NCBI GenBank assembly: GCA_028687035.1
Contig: JAQUAX010000003.1
Coordinates: 62,001 to 126,000 of the forward strand
Reading direction: 5' to 3'
Origin: Dechloromonas sp.
GTDB taxonomy: Bacteria; Pseudomonadota; Gammaproteobacteria; Burkholderiales; Rhodocyclaceae
DNA length: 64,000 bases
Under the pieces are notes generated by a model. It was not told the origin of the DNA, did no database searches, and saw only the letters and a list, made by a program, of their open reading frames with translations. Below are positions 6,910 through 15,673 of the stretch, piece after piece. The position numbers and the translations under genes are program-made. The first letter of the stretch is position 1. Each line of letters starts with the position of its first letter.

Positions 6910-8055
6910 ATGCACACCCTGATCATCGGCAGCGGGATGGCCGGCATCACGCTGGCCCGCGAAATCCGCAAGCTCGACCGCGAGCGGCCGCTGACCGTCG
7001 TCACCGCCGACGACGGCAGCTTCTATTCCAAGCCCAACCTGTCCAATGCCTTCGCCGCCGGCAAGCGTCCGCAAGACCTGGTGATGACGCCGGCCGAACG
7101 GCTCGAGCAGGACCTGGGCCTGCGCATCCTCCGTCATTGCCCGGTCGAGGCGATCGACGCCGGACGCAGGACGGTGCGCAGCGCGCAGGGCGAACTGGCC
7201 TACGACCAGCTGGTGCTCGCCGTCGGCGCCTCCCAGGTCCGCCTGCCGCTGGCCGGCGACGCCGCCGACGCGGTGCTCACCGTCAACAGCCTGGACGACT
7301 ACGCCGCGTTGCGCCGCCGCCTCGACGGCTGCCGCCGCGTCGCCATCGTCGGCGCCGGGCTGATCGGCTGCGAATTCGCCAACGACCTGCGCCTGGGCGG
7401 CTTCGCCGTCGACCTGTTCGACATCGCGCCGCTGCCGCTCGCCCGGCTGCTGCCGGAAGCCGCCGCGACGCTGCTGCGCGACCGCCTGGCCGGCATCGGC
7501 GTCGGCTTCCACCTGGCCACCGCGCTGCGCTCGATCGACCGCGACGGCGAGGGTTTCCGGCTGAGCACCGGGGACGGCGCGGTGAACCGCTACGATCTGG
7601 TCATTTCCGCGGTCGGGCTCAAGCCCAATCTGGAACTGGCGCGCAGCGCCGGGCTGGCGACCGGGATCGGCATCCGGACCGACGCCTTCCTGCGCACCTC
7701 GGACCCCGACATCTACGCGCTCGGCGACTGCATCGAGATCGCCGGGCATTACCTGCCCTACGTGATGCCGATCATGCACGGCGCCCGCAAGCTCGCCGCG
7801 ACGCTGGCCGGCCGTCCGGAGCCGCTGGGTCTGCCGGCGATGCCGGTCGTTTTGAAGACCCCGGCCTGCCCGACCGTCGTCTCCCCGCCGCCGGCCGGCC
7901 CCGGCCGCTGGGAAGCCACCCCGGCCGACGACGGCCTGCGCGCGCTGTACGTCGATGCCGCCAGCGGCGAAGCCTCGGGCTTCGTGCTGCAAGGCGCCTG
8001 CACCCGCGAACGCATGGCGCTGGCCGGGCGGATGCCGGCACTGGTGGTGGCCTGA
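6910..8055 (+). CDS. FAD/NAD(P)-dependent oxidoreductase, rubredoxin reductase-like
   Basis: This 381-residue pyridine nucleotide-disulfide oxidoreductase relative has an N-terminal FAD motif (LIIGSGMAGITLAREI), an NAD(P) motif (RVAIVGAGLIGCEFANDL) and the second FAD motif (DPDIYALGDCIEI). No redox CxxC pair is seen next to the FAD motif, as expected for rubredoxin or ferredoxin reductases (AlkT/RubB type). With a rubredoxin gene 4.8 kb upstream in the same direction, it is the natural electron donor to that protein. It is separated from the AhpD-like gene by a hairpin, so expression may be partly independent. Confidence 0.88.
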   Translation: MHTLIIGSGMAGITLAREIRKLDRERPLTVVTADDGSFYSKPNLSNAFAAGKRPQDLVMTPAERLEQDLGLRILRHCPVEAIDAGRRTVRSAQGELAYDQLVLAVGASQVRLPLAGDAADAVLTVNSLDDYAALRRRLDGCRRVAIVGAGLIGCEFANDLRLGGFAVDLFDIAPLPLARLLPEAAATLLRDRLAGIGVGFHLATALRSIDRDGEGFRLSTGDGAVNRYDLVISAVGLKPNLELARSAGLATGIGIRTDAFLRTSDPDIYALGDCIEIAGHYLPYVMPIMHGARKLAATLAGRPEPLGLPAMPVVLKTPACPTVVSPPPAGPGRWEATPADDGLRALYVDAASGEASGFVLQGACTRERMALAGRMPALVVA

Positions 8056-8073
8056 CGGAGCCGGCGGGCAGTT

Positions 8074-9198
8074 TCAAGCGGTGGGGGCCGCCTTCGGGGG
8101 AGGAACCAGTGTTTGCGAGGTCTTACCCGTCTGTTTCAACCACTCGTTCAGAATGGGGACGATGAGTTCATAGCGCCCATGGCCGTTCCGGGTGATCAGG
8201 CTGCGGTTGATGAGCCGCTTGATGGCTTGCTGGGCCGACCCGCGAGAGAACCCCAGCCGGTCGTAGAGCGCCAGCGAGGATTCCGAAAACAGATCCTGGC
8301 CTTCGAGCAGCAGGAGATACACGGCCTGATCGGACAACAGGAGATCGGCCCAGGCCTTTTCGCACCAGCCGCCCTCTCCTGTCAGTTCGATTTCGATGTC
8401 CTCCCAGGTACCCGCGATGTCGTCCGATTTGCGAAGCACCATCTGGCTGACCAGCCCGGTAATCACCTGCGCGTTCCGGCCGGATCGATCGAACAGATCC
8501 CACAGCAGGTCCGCCTTGATCTCCAGGCCGGTGATCTTCTGGTTGATGCGAGCCAGATGATCGACAAAGGGACGCTCCAGCAGCGGGAAATCGACCACGG
8601 TGGCAAAGTTGAAGAAGGGTGCCCTCTGGTCGTTGAACAGGCGCTGCAAATCGGCGAGGGACGACCCGGTGAAGATGACTGCGACATGGGTCGGCGCCAT
8701 GTCCAGCATGGTTCTCAGTGACGCGGCGAAGGTTGCGAAGGCCGTGGAGGTCGCCAGGTGCTGGATTTCGTCCAGGATGATCAGGCCGGGGCGTCCGTCG
8801 AGATGCTTGACCCATTGCTGGAAACTGACGGTGGCAAGGGTCAATTCGTTGGGAAGCGCCGGCCGGGGCCGCTCGGCCCGCTCCACTTCGGCAGAAAAGT
8901 CCACGACGCCGAAGTTGAGGCCGGCCTTTGCCTTGACCCTGGCCTGCTGCTGAGGGAGCGCATCCTGCAGCGCCCGGATCAGAGCCTGGTGGGGTTGGTC
9001 CTTGTTTTCCCAGAACGAGCAATAGAAGGTATTGATCACGCCCTTCTCCGCCGCCGCCGGAATCAGATCGCGCTTCAGGTATTCCGTTTTGCCGATACGG
9101 CGCCGCCCGAAGAAGGCGAGGCGGGAGAGCCCCTGGTCGAACAACTGCGCCAGATGCGCTTGAGCCAGTTCGGGGCGAGGGTAGTGCCAGTCGATCAT
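8074..9198 (-). CDS. AAA-family ATPase of unknown role
   Basis: A 374-residue protein. Walker A is FFGRRRIGKTEYLKR and Walker B is GLIILDEIQHLA; a sensor-like motif follows (AVIFTGSSLAD). The C-terminal ~120 residues look like a winged-helix domain (SLALYDRLGFSRGSAQQAIK). This layout is typical of the poorly characterised STAND/archaeal-type ATP-binding proteins often found near mobile or defence genes. It converges on the rubredoxin reductase gene (18-bp gap) and is read toward it. Its promoter region is strikingly AT-rich and palindromic. The function is not known. Confidence 0.75.
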   Translation of the reverse strand: MIDWHYPRPELAQAHLAQLFDQGLSRLAFFGRRRIGKTEYLKRDLIPAAAEKGVINTFYCSFWENKDQPHQALIRALQDALPQQQARVKAKAGLNFGVVDFSAEVERAERPRPALPNELTLATVSFQQWVKHLDGRPGLIILDEIQHLATSTAFATFAASLRTMLDMAPTHVAVIFTGSSLADLQRLFNDQRAPFFNFATVVDFPLLERPFVDHLARINQKITGLEIKADLLWDLFDRSGRNAQVITGLVSQMVLRKSDDIAGTWEDIEIELTGEGGWCEKAWADLLLSDQAVYLLLLEGQDLFSESSLALYDRLGFSRGSAQQAIKRLINRSLITRNGHGRYELIVPILNEWLKQTGKTSQTLVPPPKAAPTA

Positions 9199-9226
9199 GG
9201 CTGCACCTTTCTGCTAATTATACTTT

Positions 9227-9262
9227 GGATGTATATATAGCAGTATATACATCGGATGTATA
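9227..9262 (-). promoter_or_regulatory. AT-rich palindromic operator/promoter of the AAA ATPase gene
   Basis: GATGTATATA (9228-9237) and TATATACATC (9244-9253) form a perfect 10-bp inverted repeat around TAGCAG. GGATGTATA also recurs as a direct repeat at 9227 and 9254. It lies 30-65 bp upstream of the ATPase start in otherwise GC-rich DNA. An autoregulatory operator is likely; the C-terminal winged helix of the ATPase could bind it (inference). Confidence 0.55.
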
Positions 9263-9275
9263 ATTTCAACCCTCG

Positions 9276-9321
9276 TTGAAAAGGGGCTGTTCCCTCCGTC
9301 GACCGCTCCTTTTTGCATCCG
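9276..9321. repeat. diverged direct repeat, left copy
   Basis: This ~46-bp stretch resembles 10940-10987. Both copies share the TGAAAA start, CCGTCGACCGC, CCTTTT and GCATCCG in the same order and nearly the same spacing. The pair brackets the low-GC gene 9494-10585. It may be an old insertion duplication or a recombination scar. Confidence 0.5.
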
Positions 9322-9493
9322 CACGCGACGCGGAATCAGGGGGCCGGCCCTCATGGCACTACGATAGGCCAAGAAACAGCAGGGGAGAGCGCACGGTTTG
9401 TTACCCACCGAACTGCGAAACCGTGGTCGGTCCTCTTTTGTTTTTGGTGTTTTTTGATAAGGGCTAATGTTTCAGGTAACAGGCGAGATCGCA

Positions 9494-10585
9494 TCAGCGC
9501 GAAGCGCCCTTGTTGAGCTGATTTTTTTGTGTTTTTTCAATCAATGACTTTCCCAATCTTGTTGCTCTTGAAATGACCGATATTGTTTGATCTATATTGC
9601 CGACAAATTCTTTTAGCTCCGTTGCCATAAATACCTTGGCTCTGTTAAAGGTTTTTTCGATTTTTGGAAGAGAGTCCATTGTTTCAATGAGTGAAACAAA
9701 GCCTTGGCGCCCTTGAAAAGCCGATTCCTCAACTCCGGAAAGAATATCGATAAATTTTTGTAATTCTTTCTCGGCGCCATTCTCTAGCTCAAATTCTCCG
9801 CCAAGAATCGATTCAAGGCTGGTCTCGACATCCTTGAGTAGTTCTCGATATCTCTCATTGTTTGGCTTAACGAATGCCCCATACTCTAGAAGATAATTCG
9901 CAAGTTCTTTGACGATGTTGCGCTGTTGTTTTGCTGTGTATTTACCTGAGCTTAATTTCTCGCTAGACGCCGTTATTTCCGGGGTTACTTCATTTCCTAA
10001 TTTGGAGCCGACATTGGTTACGATGGACGCAAGCTCTTCAAATCCATCTTCCAGCTTTACCCGGTAGTCAAGGAGGCCAAGCTCTTCATCATCTTCACTC
10101 TCGGGTGCGCTTGATTTTTCTGTGGCTGACTCGGTGTGACCTGATTTGGTTCCAAAAAAATCCTTTACCGGGTTGCCAAAAGGAAGACTCCCTTTTATGG
10201 CTTCCGATGCTAACTCAACAAGTTCATTTTTTGCTTGATTCATTTTTGCGAAATGCACGCTATATGCGATAACCCTGTATGAGCGTAGATCAAATGGTAA
10301 TTCGTCGATTTCTTGAGTTAAGAGGATTGTTTTTTTGTTTAGCGCATGTGCAATACCGAGTTCATAATATACGTTCGGGTTTGCTCCAGTTAAGTCTGCA
10401 ACAATCAAGTCGCTAGTTGCAATTCCTTCTACGATGTCTCCAAGAATATTATTTTGGCTGAGAATGTCGTCTGCTCGTTTTGCTTCATAACCGGCAGCAG
10501 CTAAGCCATCGGAAATTAGATATTTGTAGACATCCGAAAGCTCTTCGGCGAATGGCATTAATACAAATGCTTTCTTTTTAATCAT
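9494..10585 (-). CDS. TIR/nucleoside 2-deoxyribosyltransferase-like protein, low-GC accessory gene
   Basis: About 363 residues. The N-terminal ~130 residues match the TIR-like/deoxyribosyltransferase-like Rossmann fold: KKKAFVLMPF, SDLIVADLTGANPNVYYELG, IAHALNKKTILL. Such domains bind or cleave nucleotides, and many act as effectors in bacterial immunity. The remainder is charged and helical with a low-complexity Ser/Glu linker near residues 155-170 and no recognised domain. The ATG at 10585 (MIKKKAF) is preferred; 10600 or a GTG at 10606 are possible. Codon use and base composition are far more AT-rich than any neighbour, indicating horizontal transfer. A defence role is plausible but not shown. 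Confidence 0.7.
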   Translation of the reverse strand: MIKKKAFVLMPFAEELSDVYKYLISDGLAAAGYEAKRADDILSQNNILGDIVEGIATSDLIVADLTGANPNVYYELGIAHALNKKTILLTQEIDELPFDLRSYRVIAYSVHFAKMNQAKNELVELASEAIKGSLPFGNPVKDFFGTKSGHTESATEKSSAPESEDDEELGLLDYRVKLEDGFEELASIVTNVGSKLGNEVTPEITASSEKLSSGKYTAKQQRNIVKELANYLLEYGAFVKPNNERYRELLKDVETSLESILGGEFELENGAEKELQKFIDILSGVEESAFQGRQGFVSLIETMDSLPKIEKTFNRAKVFMATELKEFVGNIDQTISVISRATRLGKSLIEKTQKNQLNKGASR

Positions 10586-10939
10586 CCCTGTTTCTCTCAT
10601 TTGCACATGGCTAGAAGTAGACGACAGAAGCGTCCAATAAGCGGACCCCCTGTCCGATAGGCTGGCAAGCCGGACAGGCCATGTTCATTGCCGGAAGGCT
10701 GCTTTCAGCCAAAAGGTGTTTACGCGACATGTGGGTACGCAATTCAAACCGGACAGCTTCCATTGTACTGACACGTCCTATGCAATCGCCATCGGTTGAC
10801 AGCCAGCTTCGGGAAAATCCGCTGAACAACCGTTCCTGGCCGAACTCGCTCCCTTATCCAGGATTCGCGCCGATGACATCCCTCGCTCCGGCGCGCTGAG
10901 CCCTTCCGCCCGACCCGCCCGAAATCCCCCGCTCCGCGC

Positions 10940-10987
10940 CTGAAAAAGAGTCCGTTTCCACCGTCGACCGCCCCTTTTCCGCATCCG
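10940..10987. repeat. diverged direct repeat, right copy
   Basis: This is the partner of 9276-9321, lying just upstream of the norC promoter. The core CCGTCGACCGC is identical in both copies. Confidence 0.5.
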
Positions 10988-11007
10988 GGGGCAAGCGCCG
11001 GCCCAGA

Positions 11008-11049
11008 TTGACATGAATCATGGATTGCCCCCCGGCCGGCCCGCAGAAT
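11008..11049 (+). promoter_or_regulatory. FNR/Dnr-type promoter of norCB
   Basis: TTGAC-ATGA-ATCAT (11008-11021) fits the FNR/Dnr pattern TTGAT-N4-ATCAA at 8 of 10 positions. After a 22-bp gap comes CAGAAT (11044-11049) as -10. The predicted start near 11056 places the box centre at -41.5, a class II activator position. AAAAGGAG precedes the ATG at 11078. Confidence 0.7.
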
Positions 11050-11077
11050 CCGCCCACTTCATGAAAAGGAGCGCGAG

Positions 11078-12930
<1,853 letters not shown>

Positions 12931-12955
12931 TCTCTCTTTCCTCTTCGGGTTGTTC

Positions 12956-12980
12956 GGGCGGCTGCGGCCGCCCTTTTTTT
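12956..12980 (+). terminator. intrinsic terminator after norB
   Basis: GGGCGGC-TGCG-GCCGCCC (7-bp perfect stem) is followed by seven T. This separates norCB from the norEF-norQ-norD unit, which has its own promoter. Confidence 0.9.
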
Positions 12981-13008
12981 CGTCCGGACGGGCGTCCACC
13001 GCGGAAAC

Positions 13009-13050
13009 TTAGTGCGCATCAAGGTCGGGTCGGCGGGGGCTGCCTAGACT
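13009..13050 (+). promoter_or_regulatory. FNR/Dnr-type promoter of norEF, predicted leaderless transcript
   Basis: TTAGT-GCGC-ATCAA (13009-13022) has a perfect right half. After 22 bp comes TAGACT (13045-13050). The predicted transcription start at ~13057 is one base before the norE ATG at 13058. No Shine-Dalgarno precedes that ATG, which supports a leaderless mRNA. Confidence 0.62.
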
Positions 13051-13057
13051 GCCGGCC

Positions 13058-13645
13058 ATGCACGCAACGACCACCCTTCCGCAACGCCGCCTGGCCGGCG
13101 ACCTGGCGATCTGGTTCTTCATCCTGGCCGAACTGCTCGCCTTCGGCGTCTTCTTCGCCGCCTACGCCTTCGCCCGGGCCCGCCATGCCGCCGAGTTCGA
13201 CGTCGCACAGCAGGCGCTGAACCGCGACGCCGGCGCGCTGAACACGCTGCTGCTGCTCAGCGCCAGCGCCCTCGTCGTCCGCGCGGTGCAAGGCGCGCAG
13301 GCCGGGCAGGCCGGGCAGGGACGCCGCGCGGCGCCGTGGCTGCTCGGCGCGATCGTCTGCGGGCTGGGCTTCGTCGGCGTCAAGCTGGGCGAATACGCCG
13401 GCGCCTTCGCGGCCGGCGTCAGCCTGTCGAGCAGCGTGTTCCACATGTTCTACCTGTCGCTGACCTTCTTCCACTTCATGCACGTGCTGCTCGGCCTGGT
13501 CATCCTCGCCGTGCTCTGGGCCGGGCTGCTCGCCGGCCGCTACGGCCCGGACAACCTGAACGGCCTGGAGAGCGGCGCCGCCTACTGGCACATGGTGGAC
13601 CTGGTCTGGCTGATCCTTTTCCCGCTGGTCTATGTCATCCACTGA
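13058..13645 (+). CDS. norE: NorE, cytochrome c oxidase subunit III-like accessory protein
   Basis: A 195-residue membrane protein with five TM helices of the COX3/NorE family; LAIWFFILAELLAFGVFFAAY and FHMFYLSLTFFHFMHVLLGL are typical. NorE is thought to aid activity or assembly of cNOR without catalysing. The ATG at 13058 has no Shine-Dalgarno; the next in-frame Met is far inside TM helices, so this start is forced. Its stop overlaps the start of the next gene by 14 bp. Confidence 0.9.
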   Translation: MHATTTLPQRRLAGDLAIWFFILAELLAFGVFFAAYAFARARHAAEFDVAQQALNRDAGALNTLLLLSASALVVRAVQGAQAGQAGQGRRAAPWLLGAIVCGLGFVGVKLGEYAGAFAAGVSLSSSVFHMFYLSLTFFHFMHVLLGLVILAVLWAGLLAGRYGPDNLNGLESGAAYWHMVDLVWLILFPLVYVIH

Positions 13646-13922
13646 ACTCAATCCCACCCACGGCAGCCCCGGGCGGACGCTGGCCGTCTGGTTCGGCCTG
13701 TGCGTCGCGACGGTGACCACCTGGCGCCTCGGCGAGCAGGCCGGCGGCGCCGTGCTGACCGCGCTGCTGCTCGGCATCGCGCTGGTCAAGGGGCGCCTCG
13801 TCGCCTACGAATTCATGGCACTGCGCCATGCTCCGCTGCTCTGGCGCGCGCTGCTGAGCGGCTGGCTGTGCGTCGTCTGCCTGCTGATCGGACTCGCCTA
13901 CTGGAAAGGGCTGAACCCATGA
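13632..13922 (+). CDS. norF: NorF-like, COX4-type small membrane protein
   Basis: A 96-residue protein with two to three TM helices, resembling prokaryotic cytochrome c oxidase subunit IV/NorF (AVWFGLCVATVTTWRL, LLLGIALVKGRLVAYEFMAL). It overlaps norE at its start and norQ at its end (ATGA), so all three are translationally coupled. NorEF pairs accompany NOR in many denitrifiers as accessory factors. Confidence 0.82.
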   Translation: MSSTELNPTHGSPGRTLAVWFGLCVATVTTWRLGEQAGGAVLTALLLGIALVKGRLVAYEFMALRHAPLLWRALLSGWLCVVCLLIGLAYWKGLNP

Positions 13923-14719
13923 ACCGACCCGAAACGGCGCCCGAACTGCCGTATTACGAAGCCTTCGGCGACGAGGAAGCGGTGTTCACCGCCGCCTGGC
14001 GCAACCGGCTGCCGCTGCTGATCAAGGGGCCGACCGGCTGCGGCAAGACGCGCTTCGTGTCGCACATGGCGGCCCGCCTGGGCCTGCCGCTGTACACCGT
14101 GGCCTGCCACGACGACCTGACCGCGGCCGACCTGGTCGGGCGCCACCTGATCGGCGACGGCAGCACCGTGTGGTGCGACGGCCCGCTGACCCGCGCCGTC
14201 CGCGAAGGCGGCATCTGCTACCTCGACGAGGTCGTCGAGGCGCGCAAGGACACCACGGTCGTTCTCCATCCGCTGGCCGACGACCGCCGGCTGCTGCCGA
14301 TCGACCGCACCGGCGAACTGCTGCAGGCGCCGCCGTCGTTCATGCTGGTCGTTTCCTACAACCCGGGCTACCAGAACCTGCTGAAGGGCATGAAGCCCTC
14401 GACCCGCCAGCGCTTCGTCAGCCTGCGCTTCGATTTCCCGGACGCCGCGCGCGAGGAGCAGATCCTGCTCCGCGAGACGCGCTGCGACGCCGATCTGGCG
14501 CGGCGCCTGGTCGGCATCGCGCGGGCGCTGCGCCAGTTGAAGGACCACGATCTGGAGGAATCGGTCAGCACCCGGCTGCTGGTCTACGCGGCGCTGCTCG
14601 TGCGGGACGGCATGGACCCGGTGGCCGCGTGCCGGTCGGCCATCGTCGAGAGCCTGACCGACGACCCGGAAGTCGCCGAGGCGCTCGGCGAGGTCGTCGC
14701 CGCGTCGTTCGGTCGCTGA
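13919..14719 (+). CDS. norQ: NorQ, MoxR-type AAA+ ATPase for NOR activation
   Basis: A 266-residue AAA+ protein of the CbbQ/NirQ/NorQ family. Walker A is KGPTGCGKTRF, Walker B region GGICYLDEVVEARKD, with the sensor region VVSYNPGYQNLLKGMKPSTRQRF characteristic of this family. NorQ works with the VWA protein NorD (here 15674-17524) to insert the non-haem FeB into NorB. The ATG overlaps the norF stop. Confidence 0.95.
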   Translation: MNRPETAPELPYYEAFGDEEAVFTAAWRNRLPLLIKGPTGCGKTRFVSHMAARLGLPLYTVACHDDLTAADLVGRHLIGDGSTVWCDGPLTRAVREGGICYLDEVVEARKDTTVVLHPLADDRRLLPIDRTGELLQAPPSFMLVVSYNPGYQNLLKGMKPSTRQRFVSLRFDFPDAAREEQILLRETRCDADLARRLVGIARALRQLKDHDLEESVSTRLLVYAALLVRDGMDPVAACRSAIVESLTDDPEVAEALGEVVAASFGR

Positions 14720-14722
14720 GCC

Positions 14723-15673
14723 GTGGCCGACACCCTGCAGCGCAAGCGCCTGGCCAGCCAGCTGGCCTTCTTCGCGCTGTTCGTGCTGGCCCCGGTGTTC
14801 GACCTGTTCCGCTACGACCTGAACGCCGGCCACGCTTGGCTGCTCGGCATGGAATGGCGGCTCGGCATCGACGATTTCCTGGCCGGCCGCAGCGGCGCCG
14901 GGGAAGCCGCGGTGAACGTCCTGCTGCGGCTGTTTTTGCCCATCCTGGTCGGCGCCGCGCTGTTCCTGAAGGTCGCCCGGCGCTGGGGGCGGCTGTATTG
15001 CGGCTGGCTGTGCCCGCATTTCTCGGTCGTCGAGGCGATCAACGGCCTGATGCTGCGCGCCACCGGCAAGCCCAGCCTGTGGGAGGGCGAGATCCTGCCG
15101 CCGTGGCAGCCGGACGGCCGGGCGCGCCGCATCGACCGCCGCTGGTGGCTGCTCGTGCTGCCGGCCGCGGTCGGCTTCGCGTTCTGCTGGGCCGTCGTCT
15201 TCCTGACCTATCTGCTGCCGCCGGACGAGGTCTACCGCAACCTGTGGCAGGGCACGCCGACCCGCAACCAGGCGCTGTTCATCGGTGCCGCGACGACCGT
15301 CCTCAGCCTCGAATTCCTGTTCGCGCGCCATTTGTTCTGCCGCTACGCCTGCGCCGTCGGCCTGTTCCAGTCGCTGGTCTGGATCGGCAACCGCGACGCG
15401 ATGGTGGTCGGCTTCGAGCGCGCCCGCGGCGCCGACTGCAACCGTTGCCTGCCGGAGCGCCAGTCGGCCTGCGACATGGTCTGCCCGATGCGCCTGAACC
15501 CGCGCAACATCAAGCGCCACATGTTCACCTGCACGCAATGCGGGCAGTGCCTGAGCGCCTGCGCGACCACGCAGTCGGCCAACCCGGACGGCGCGCTGCT
15601 GCACTGGGTCAGCGGCCATGCGGCGCGGCGCAACGAGGCCGGCTTCCGGCCGGGCAAGGCGGAGGATTCCTGA
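14723..15673 (+). CDS. membrane polyferredoxin (NapH/CcoG-like) embedded in the nor operon
   Basis: A 316-residue protein with about four to five TM helices. Cysteine motifs include LYCGWLCPH, FCRYACAVG, the irregular CNRCLPERQSACDMVCPM and a C-terminal cluster CTQCGQCLSACATT. This is the NapH/NosR-C-terminal/CcoG type of Fe-S membrane protein. It begins with GTG 3 bp after norQ and ends immediately before norD, an unusual place. It may transfer electrons from quinol for NOR maturation, or help metal insertion by NorQD (inference). NorQ and NorD are normally adjacent, so the interposed gene deserves attention. Confidence 0.85.
   Translation: MADTLQRKRLASQLAFFALFVLAPVFDLFRYDLNAGHAWLLGMEWRLGIDDFLAGRSGAGEAAVNVLLRLFLPILVGAALFLKVARRWGRLYCGWLCPHFSVVEAINGLMLRATGKPSLWEGEILPPWQPDGRARRIDRRWWLLVLPAAVGFAFCWAVVFLTYLLPPDEVYRNLWQGTPTRNQALFIGAATTVLSLEFLFARHLFCRYACAVGLFQSLVWIGNRDAMVVGFERARGADCNRCLPERQSACDMVCPMRLNPRNIKRHMFTCTQCGQCLSACATTQSANPDGALLHWVSGHAARRNEAGFRPGKAEDS

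Larger units (their letters stand above)
9199..9493. other. 295-bp intergenic between two leftward accessory genes
   Basis: It holds the palindromic ATPase promoter and one copy of a diverged repeat (9276-9321). The rest is of mixed composition. Short open frames here have no ribosome-binding site or recognisable product. It also contains the 3' flank of the low-GC gene. Confidence 0.5.
10586..11077. other. 492-bp intergenic upstream of norC
   Basis: It contains an 8-bp inverted repeat (CCTGTCCG at 10649-10656, CGGACAGG at 10671-10678), the right copy of the diverged repeat (10940-10987) and the norC promoter. The stretch 10680-10850 has intermediate GC and no convincing gene; it may be a remnant of the inserted island. 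Confidence 0.45.

Noticed and set aside
9276..9467. Small Arg-rich open frame between the accessory genes
   Set aside because: No ribosome-binding site, no recognisable domain, and it overlaps the diverged repeat.
10611..11057. Several short open frames upstream of norC
   Set aside because: They overlap one another on both strands, cover the norC promoter and repeat, and show no protein-like pattern.
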